Of a DNA stretch of 64,000 nucleotides, positions 59,070 to 64,000 are shown in pieces. The notes under the pieces are model-generated. The model saw only the letters and a list, made by a program, of their open reading frames with translations, did no database searches and was not told the DNA's origin. Source of the stretch: an uncultured Chryseobacterium sp. (lineage in GTDB: Bacteria; Bacteroidota; Bacteroidia; Flavobacteriales; Weeksellaceae); contig CAJYRQ010000053.1 of the NCBI GenBank assembly GCA_913777465.1, positions 62,001 to 126,000 of the forward strand, read 5' to 3'. The first letter of the stretch is position 1. Every line of letters begins with the position of its first letter. The position numbers and the translations under genes were made by a program.

Positions 59070-60056
59070 TTACTTTCGGATCGCGTTGTAGTATTGAATT
59101 TCGATTCTTTTAAACATTCCCGGAAGAATAACCTTATACTCTTTTTTCTTCAGGTTTGTAAAAACAACTCCCGAAATGTAAATAAAGTACGTATACTTTC
59201 CATCGTTGACCATTGTAAAATAATCATAATTGGAACCAAAGAAAATTAAATTTTCAGTATTCGGCAGTTGTTTCTTAAATGCGCCGAAGGAATGATCTTT
59301 TATGTAAGACAGGAGATATCTTATTTTCTCTGATGATTCCTTGTTGAAAATTTTCTGCGGCTTATTTCGGTGGGTATAGATTTTTTTTCCGTTTTTAAAA
59401 ATCCAGTCAATAACAAAAGGCTTTCCGGTATAGCCTTCATTGTAGGCGTAAAATAGCCCGATGGCATCCTGAAATGAAATAAGGTTGTAAAAGTAGGAGG
59501 ATTCTTTAACGGCAATACCGAATTTCGATAGAAACAGGACTTCATCCCGGCTTATTTCAAGTGCTTTTCCTGATATAACCGGACAGGAATAATCAAACAG
59601 ATAATTATCAGGAATTTCAGTGCCGGGATTTCTGTAAAGAATGTTTCCCGCCCGGACTAGCCTTCTCAATCCGCCAAGAGAAACATCTTTCCGGTCATAT
59701 TTTTTGTTTTTAAAAGAACTGTAATAATTAATGATTTTTCCCGTCCTGTTGTCCACGATAATGATTTTTTCTCTTAACCAATCGTCAAATGCCTTTTTAT
59801 ACTGAGGCTTCAGATCGGATTTCCTGAAAATTTTATTTCTTATGGAATCTACATTGCTCTTGTACGAAACAGAATCCAGGACCGTATAAACTTCCAAATT
59901 CTTTTCTTCCGGATTTATTTTTAATTTTTTAAGCTCATCATCAACAAAATGGATGACTGTGCTGTCCTTTATCGGTGTTTTATCTGCGTAATAATACGTA
60001 TTCTCTTTCCTGCAGGAAATAAGAATTAATATTAGCACGATCGGTAAAAATTTCAT
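59070..60056 (-). CDS. Lipoprotein of unknown function
   Basis: The protein has 328 residues from the ATG at 60056. A lipoprotein signal (PIVLILILISC) is visible there; an in-frame ATG at 60089 would put 11 charged residues before it. The rest is rich in Lys, Asp and Tyr with no recognised domain. Its ATG lies 4 bp after the stop of the SanA-like gene, so the two are probably cotranscribed. No enzyme motif was recognised. Confidence 0.72.
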   Translation of the reverse strand: MKFLPIVLILILISCRKENTYYYADKTPIKDSTVIHFVDDELKKLKINPEEKNLEVYTVLDSVSYKSNVDSIRNKIFRKSDLKPQYKKAFDDWLREKIIIVDNRTGKIINYYSSFKNKKYDRKDVSLGGLRRLVRAGNILYRNPGTEIPDNYLFDYSCPVISGKALEISRDEVLFLSKFGIAVKESSYFYNLISFQDAIGLFYAYNEGYTGKPFVIDWIFKNGKKIYTHRNKPQKIFNKESSEKIRYLLSYIKDHSFGAFKKQLPNTENLIFFGSNYDYFTMVNDGKYTYFIYISGVVFTNLKKKEYKVILPGMFKRIEIQYYNAIRK

Positions 60057-60060
60057 GAGG

Positions 60061-60705
60061 TCAAGGAATCTGAATCTTCTTTCCTCCAAACTTAGGCTCT
60101 ACGCCTGTCATCAGATCCAGATAGGCTTTTGTTTTGGCGAGATATTCTCTCACATTGGTCTTAAAACCCGCGTATTTGTTGACGTCCGGAGCATTATAGC
60201 CGTAAGCTTCCATGCCATGTTCACGGGCCAGGAATACAGCCCTTTCATTGTGGAATTTCTGAGATACAATGATGAGTTTCTTTTGTCCGAAAATTTCCTT
60301 TGCCCTCACCACGGAATCCAGGGTCCGGAATCCGGCAAAATCACGGAAGATCCTGTCTTCCGGAACACCATATCTGATCAGTGCCTGTTGCATATCTTCC
60401 GGCTCGTTGTAATCTTTCCGGCTGTTGTCTCCGCTGACAATAAGATACTGGATTTTTCCGCTTTTAAACAGATCGGCAGCAGCGCGGATCCGGTGCAGGA
60501 AGTAAGCGTTGGGCTGGCCGTTGTCCAGATTTTTGCTCGTCCCCAGGAGCAGGCCTGTTTTGGTATCGGGAAGGTCAGCAATCAGATAAGAAATGTAATT
60601 TTCTGTATTTCTTTTCATGCTGTAATTGGCCCAGGCAATAAAAAGAATTCCTGCAACAAAAAGAAGCAGGAAAATTTTTAGGATATTTTTAATTAATTTT
60701 TTCAT
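60061..60705 (-). CDS. SanA/YdcF-type (DUF218) membrane-anchored protein
   Basis: The 214-residue protein has one N-terminal membrane helix (about 9-27) and a DUF218/ElyC/SanA domain. Family landmarks are GLLLGTSKNLDNGQPNAYF near residues 51-69, YLIVSGDNSRKDYNEPEDMQ near 86-105, FRTLDSVVRAKEIF near 126-139 and SQKFHNERA near 148. SanA in E. coli affects the envelope barrier and vancomycin sensitivity; the biochemical activity is unclear. It precedes lspA's downstream side on the minus strand with an 18-bp gap. Confidence 0.88.
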   Translation of the reverse strand: MKKLIKNILKIFLLLFVAGILFIAWANYSMKRNTENYISYLIADLPDTKTGLLLGTSKNLDNGQPNAYFLHRIRAAADLFKSGKIQYLIVSGDNSRKDYNEPEDMQQALIRYGVPEDRIFRDFAGFRTLDSVVRAKEIFGQKKLIIVSQKFHNERAVFLAREHGMEAYGYNAPDVNKYAGFKTNVREYLAKTKAYLDLMTGVEPKFGGKKIQIP

Positions 60706-60724
60706 GGGGTGTGATCAATCGTTT

Positions 60725-61366
60725 TTAAAATTCCAATCCGTTAGGAAAGGCCTTCTTTCTGAAGATCAGTAAAAGGGCGGCACCAATGGTGATTGCAGAA
60801 TCAGCAACATTGAAAATATATTTGAAAAATTCAATATGTTTTCCGCCGATCAGTGGCCAGCTTTCTGGAACGTTCCAATCAACGATCGGGAAGTGGAGCA
60901 TATCCACCACACAGCCTTTCATAAAAGTAGAATAGCCGTGTCCGAAGGGTACAAAGTGGGAAATACCGCCGTAGCCGATCCACCGGCCCGTGCTTTCATC
61001 GAAAACCGTTCCGCTGTCGAAAATCATTCCGTAGAACATCCCGTCGATTAAATTTCCGATAGCCCCTGCGAAGATCATGGCCATGGGAATAAGCAGATAA
61101 TTCGATTCGCCCCGCTGAAGCCATTTTCTGAAAAGGTAAACCATTCCTCCGATCAGGCAGATCCTTACAATCACCAGGAAATATTTCCCGATAATTCCTC
61201 CGAAATGGAACCCGTACGCCATCCCCGGGTTTTCTACAAAAGTTTTATTAAAAAATCCCTGAATAACGGGAATGCTTTCATTCAGCTCAAAATGCGTTTT
61301 CACATACATTTTGGAAGCCTGGTCGATCAGTAAAATAAGAAAGGTTACAAGTGCGATCTTCTTCAT
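60725..61366 (-). CDS. lspA: Lipoprotein signal peptidase LspA
   Basis: The 213-residue protein has four membrane helices and cleaves the signal peptide of prolipoproteins after lipid attachment. The two catalytic Asp lie in GNLIDGMFYG near residues 104-113 and FNVADSAI near 190-197. It is about 50 residues longer than E. coli LspA because of an insert between these motifs (roughly residues 114-185: GTVFDESTGRWIGYGG and others), as seen in Bacteroidota. Many lipoproteins in this window need it. It sits after ileS on the minus strand with three small genes in between. Confidence 0.95.
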   Translation of the reverse strand: MKKIALVTFLILLIDQASKMYVKTHFELNESIPVIQGFFNKTFVENPGMAYGFHFGGIIGKYFLVIVRICLIGGMVYLFRKWLQRGESNYLLIPMAMIFAGAIGNLIDGMFYGMIFDSGTVFDESTGRWIGYGGISHFVPFGHGYSTFMKGCVVDMLHFPIVDWNVPESWPLIGGKHIEFFKYIFNVADSAITIGAALLLIFRKKAFPNGLEF

Positions 61367-61557
61367 TACAGGCCTTTGGGTTTAGAAGGTTTTCCTATTT
61401 TCTCATTTTTCCGGTCAGTAATCTTTTTGATTACCTTTTCGTTGTGGTGCGTGTTCTTGGTATGGAATTTCTCGAATTTGATGTTCATTTCCTTTAAAAC
61501 GCTTTTCAGCGCGTTCAGCTCCATGGCATTCTTGGTGTGCACAATTATGGATTCCAT
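61366..61557 (-). CDS. Small DUF2683-like protein
   Basis: The 63-residue protein (ESIIVHTKNAMELNALKSVL, then a Lys-rich tail ending KPSKPKGL) resembles the DUF2683 group, whose members look like antitoxin-sized or regulatory proteins. There is no toxin next to it. Its stop overlaps the lspA start by one base, so translation is coupled. Function unknown. Confidence 0.65.
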   Translation of the reverse strand: MESIIVHTKNAMELNALKSVLKEMNIKFEKFHTKNTHHNEKVIKKITDRKNEKIGKPSKPKGL

Positions 61558-61575
61558 TGTCTTGATATAAGTTTT

Positions 61576-61821
61576 CTATTTTCTGGAGAGTTCGTCGAGT
61601 CTTTTCCTGTCTTTTTCCGACAGGTCATTCACTCCGTTTTTGCCCATCTTGCTTAGCAGACGGTCTATTTCTTTTTCCCGGTCGCGTTTTTCGGAATTGA
61701 ATTGGTCGTCGATTGTGTAATTTCGCTTTTCATCCGGAAAGAATCTGTTTTTGATCCGTTCCCTGTTGAAAAAAGCCAGTACGGCAACAACAATAATTCC
61801 TAAAATCAGTATTTCGCTCAT
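61576..61821 (-). CDS. Small membrane-anchored protein, DUF6576-like
   Basis: The 81-residue protein has one N-terminal membrane helix (SEILILGIIVVAVLAFF) and a highly charged tail (RDREKEIDRLLSKMGKNG, DLSEKDRKRLDELSRK). The tail looks like a coiled coil and resembles a C-terminal extension found in flavobacterial rhomboid proteins. Function unknown. It is placed between the DksA/TraR gene and the DUF2683-like gene. Confidence 0.65.
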   Translation of the reverse strand: MSEILILGIIVVAVLAFFNRERIKNRFFPDEKRNYTIDDQFNSEKRDREKEIDRLLSKMGKNGVNDLSEKDRKRLDELSRK

Positions 61822-61902
61822 GGGCCTATATTAAAAAATCAGGTTTATAAAGTATTCCATGAAATACGATATAAACCCAATGTATTGTAGATAACCGGAT
61901 GG

Positions 61903-62283
61903 TTATTTCTGCATGTTTTTCGCTTCGATGCTTAAGGTAGCATGAGGAACGGCAAATAATCTTTCCTTAGGGATAAGCTTACCGGTCACTCTGCAGATTC
62001 CGTAGGTCTTGTTTTCAATTCTGATCAGAGCGTTTTTCAGATCACGTAAGAATTTCTCCTGTCTGCCTGCCAAAATAGAATTCTGTTCCTTGCTCAACGT
62101 TTCAGCACCTTCTTCAAATGCTTTAAAAGTAGGGGAAGTATCATCGGTACCGTTATTCTGGTCGTTGATGAAACTCTCTCTGATCAGTTGTAAATCCTTC
62201 TCCGCTTTCTCTATTTTCTCCCGGATAACTGCTTTAAACTCCTGTAAATCAGCATCGCTGTATCTTACTCTTTCGTCTGACAT
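61903..62283 (-). CDS. DksA/TraR-type protein with degenerate zinc finger
   Basis: The protein has 126 residues from the ATG at 62283 (MSDERVRYSDADLQEF); a longer in-frame start at 62334 reads through A-rich leader and is not convincing. A long N-terminal coiled coil and a C-terminal TraR/DksA globule are visible. The zinc-finger region reads YGICRVTGKLIPKERLFAVPH, with one Cys where classic DksA has four. The Bacteroidota form often lacks zinc. It may bind RNA polymerase in the secondary channel; direct proof is absent. It lies 60 bp downstream of ileS. Confidence 0.85.
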   Translation of the reverse strand: MSDERVRYSDADLQEFKAVIREKIEKAEKDLQLIRESFINDQNNGTDDTSPTFKAFEEGAETLSKEQNSILAGRQEKFLRDLKNALIRIENKTYGICRVTGKLIPKERLFAVPHATLSIEAKNMQK

Positions 62284-62344
62284 AATCATTTTTCTCTTTT
62301 TTAATAAAATTATGAAATCAAAATTGAAAAACAATAACTATATG

Positions 62345-64000
62345 TTAAATTTTTTCAACATTTATCTTAAAATTAACCTCATCTATTTCGATTTCGTTAA
62401 AATTTGAAAGTGAAGATACAATTTCTATTTTATTTGACAAGACTTCCGAAGAAATATATTGCTCATTCTTCCTGATATCTTCAAGGAATGGTGAGTTTTC
62501 CTCCAGGAAGATGGCAATTCTGTCCGTTAAATCGAAATTTTTCTCTTTTCGCAGGTTCTGGATTCTGTTGATAAATTCCCTTGCGATACCTTCAGATTTT
62601 AATTCTTCTGTCAACGTCAAATCTAGTGCCACAGTTGTTTTTCCGTCAGAAGTTACTGTCCATCCCGGAATATCTTTGGTAGAAATTTCCACATCGTCAA
62701 GCGTGATTTCGTATCTCTGGATTTCCAGTTTTCCTTCTTTTTCAAGCTGGGAAATCTGTTCCGCTTCAAGACCTGCAATTGCTCCGCCTACTGTTTTCAT
62801 GTCTTTTCCTAATTTAGGACCCAATGCTTTGAAATTCGGTTTGATCTGTTTTACAATAAGATGCGAAGCTTCCTCGGCATTGATCAGCTGAAGTTCTTTA
62901 ACGTTAACTTCCTGCTTGATCAGTTCGGCAACTGCCAGAATCTGCTCTTCCGTTTTCTTATCCAGGAATGGAATCAGTACTCTTTGCAAAGGCTGTCTAA
63001 CTTTCAAACTTTCTGCACGTCTGATTGACAGTACCAGGCTCGTTATAGTTTGTGCCAGATGCGTTTTTTCAACCAGATCCTGATCGATCAGGCTTTCATC
63101 CGCTACCGGGAAATCTGTCAGGTGGATCGATTCCGCCGTATCTTTTCCGGTTACTTTATTCAGATCCTGATACAATTGATCCATAAAGAATGGCGCAATC
63201 GGTGCGGATAATTTGGCTACCGTTTCCAGGCAGGTATATAAGGTCTGGTAAGCGGAGATCTTATCTTCCGAATAATCGCCTTTCCAGAAACGTCTTCTGC
63301 AAAGTCTTACGTACCAATTGCTCAGGTTATCATTCACAAACGTATTGATGGCTCTGGCAACTCTCGTCGGTTCGTAATCTTCGTAGAAGGCTTTAACTTC
63401 TTTAATTAATAAATTCAGTTCCGATAAAATCCACCGGTCGATTTCCGGACGGTTTTCCACTTCTTTTTCGGAATAGCTGAATCCGTCTACATTTGCGTAT
63501 AAAGCGAAGAAAGAATAAGTATTGTATAAGGTTCCGAAGAATTTTCTTCTTACCTCATCAATTCCTTCGATATCGAATTTCAGGTTTTCCCACGGATTCG
63601 CATTGGAAATCATGTACCAGCGCGTTGCATCCGGTCCGTAAACCGCTAAGGTTTCGAACGGGTCTACGGCATTTCCTTTGGATTTAGACATTTTCAGTCC
63701 GTTCTTATCCAACACAAGCCCGTTGCTCATTACGTTTTTATACGCTACCGAATCGAATACCGCTGTCCCGATCGCATGAAGCGTATAGAACCATCCGCGG
63801 GTCTGGTCAACCCCTTCCGCGATAAAATCAGCAGGGAAGGCCTTATTATTGTCGATCAGCTCTTTATTCTCAAAAGGATAATGCAGCTGCGCATACGGCA
63901 TGGAACCCGAATCGAACCAAACGTCGATCAGATCGCTTTCACGCTTCATCGGCAGCCCTGAATCCGAAACAAGGATAATCTTGTCTACGATGTTTTTATG
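62345..64000 (-). CDS. ileS: Isoleucyl-tRNA synthetase, C-terminal part (gene starts beyond window)
   Basis: The frame is open to the last base, so only about 550 residues of the C-terminal part are seen. SDLIDVWFDSGSMPYAQ lies near the visible N-terminus and KMSKSKGNAVDPFE follows about 80 residues later, both standard in IleRS. The anticodon-binding domain follows (WYVRLCRRRFWKGDYSE region). The C-terminal zinc ribbon of some bacterial IleRS is absent, as in the eukaryote-like type. The gene heads the ileS-dksA-like-small genes-lspA cluster; ileS-lspA linkage is common in bacteria. Confidence 0.96.
   Translation of the reverse strand, partial: HKNIVDKIILVSDSGLPMKRESDLIDVWFDSGSMPYAQLHYPFENKELIDNNKAFPADFIAEGVDQTRGWFYTLHAIGTAVFDSVAYKNVMSNGLVLDKNGLKMSKSKGNAVDPFETLAVYGPDATRWYMISNANPWENLKFDIEGIDEVRRKFFGTLYNTYSFFALYANVDGFSYSEKEVENRPEIDRWILSELNLLIKEVKAFYEDYEPTRVARAINTFVNDNLSNWYVRLCRRRFWKGDYSEDKISAYQTLYTCLETVAKLSAPIAPFFMDQLYQDLNKVTGKDTAESIHLTDFPVADESLIDQDLVEKTHLAQTITSLVLSIRRAESLKVRQPLQRVLIPFLDKKTEEQILAVAELIKQEVNVKELQLINAEEASHLIVKQIKPNFKALGPKLGKDMKTVGGAIAGLEAEQISQLEKEGKLEIQRYEITLDDVEISTKDIPGWTVTSDGKTTVALDLTLTEELKSEGIAREFINRIQNLRKEKNFDLTDRIAIFLEENSPFLEDIRKNEQYISSEVLSNKIEIVSSLSNFNEIEIDEVNFKINVEKI

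Noticed and set aside
60055..60681. Open frame of about 200 codons on the plus strand
   Set aside because: Antisense to the SanA-like gene, which has clear family motifs.

Overview
The window comes from the chromosome of a Bacteroidota bacterium, most likely a Flavobacteriia member of the Chryseobacterium/Weeksellaceae type. The evidence is the fused CcoN-CcoO oxidase subunit, TonB-dependent outer-membrane receptors, LytS/LytTR signalling, few strong Shine-Dalgarno sequences, and many promoters of the Bacteroidota form TTTG-N19-TAnnTTTG. No rRNA, tRNA, CRISPR array, prophage or insertion-sequence transposase was seen. Most genes are core metabolism. The unusual material lies in regulatory leaders and in repeat-filled intergenic spaces.

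Layout. 1-3,000: the tail of an AraC-type regulator and a secreted CocE-type peptidase. 3,300-12,300 (minus strand): a complete cbb3 oxidase locus (ccoI, ccoS, ccoNO, ccoQ, ccoP, ccoG, a FixH protein and a TauE/DsbD_2-like membrane protein), divergent from a Crp/Fnr regulator. 13,100-14,900: panB, a small membrane protein and an RluA-type pseudouridine synthase. 15,600-16,200: a GH19 lysozyme/chitinase. 16,300-23,300: a TPP riboswitch and an eight-gene thiamin operon (thiS-thiC-tenI-thiD-thiE-thiG-thiH-thiF). 23,400-31,300: a DUF1345 protein, two beta-barrel receptors and a LytS/LytTR two-component pair. 31,900-37,300: two unrelated-type aconitases side by side. 37,600-40,900: a WG-repeat protein and a second TPP riboswitch in front of a TonB-dependent receptor, presumably for thiamin uptake. 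41,300-48,200: an HU-domain membrane protein, a thioesterase, a decayed GxxExxY cassette, a 2-hydroxyacid dehydrogenase, a serine hydrolase and lipoproteins. 48,400-51,000 (minus): Nudix, XerD, dCMP deaminase, enoyl-CoA hydratase. 51,150-53,700: divergent katA/oxyR. 53,800-55,200: SAM-II riboswitch and metK. 55,300-57,900: an outer-membrane protein, an ECF sigma factor, a 44-residue protein, a HAD phosphatase and a lipoprotein. 58,000-64,000 (minus): trpS, a lipoprotein, a SanA-like protein, lspA, two small proteins, a DksA/TraR-like protein and the 3' two-thirds of ileS.

How it works together. Both TPP leaders share one design. A 5' strand of the aptamer can pair with a downstream strand, and that downstream strand can instead form a 10-bp hairpin covering the start codon (of thiS and of the receptor). 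One vitamin could therefore shut both synthesis and outer-membrane uptake by the same translational switch. The metK SAM-II leader also has a 10-nt strand complementary to the 5' side of its P1 helix. Intergenic regions carry a family of 217-316 bp elements bounded by inverted repeats of the core TTAACGTGAAYTCGAG, plus related fragments, often touching stop codons. The GxxExxY pseudogene lies between 15-bp direct repeats that copy the end of the thioesterase gene, which points to a recent insertion.
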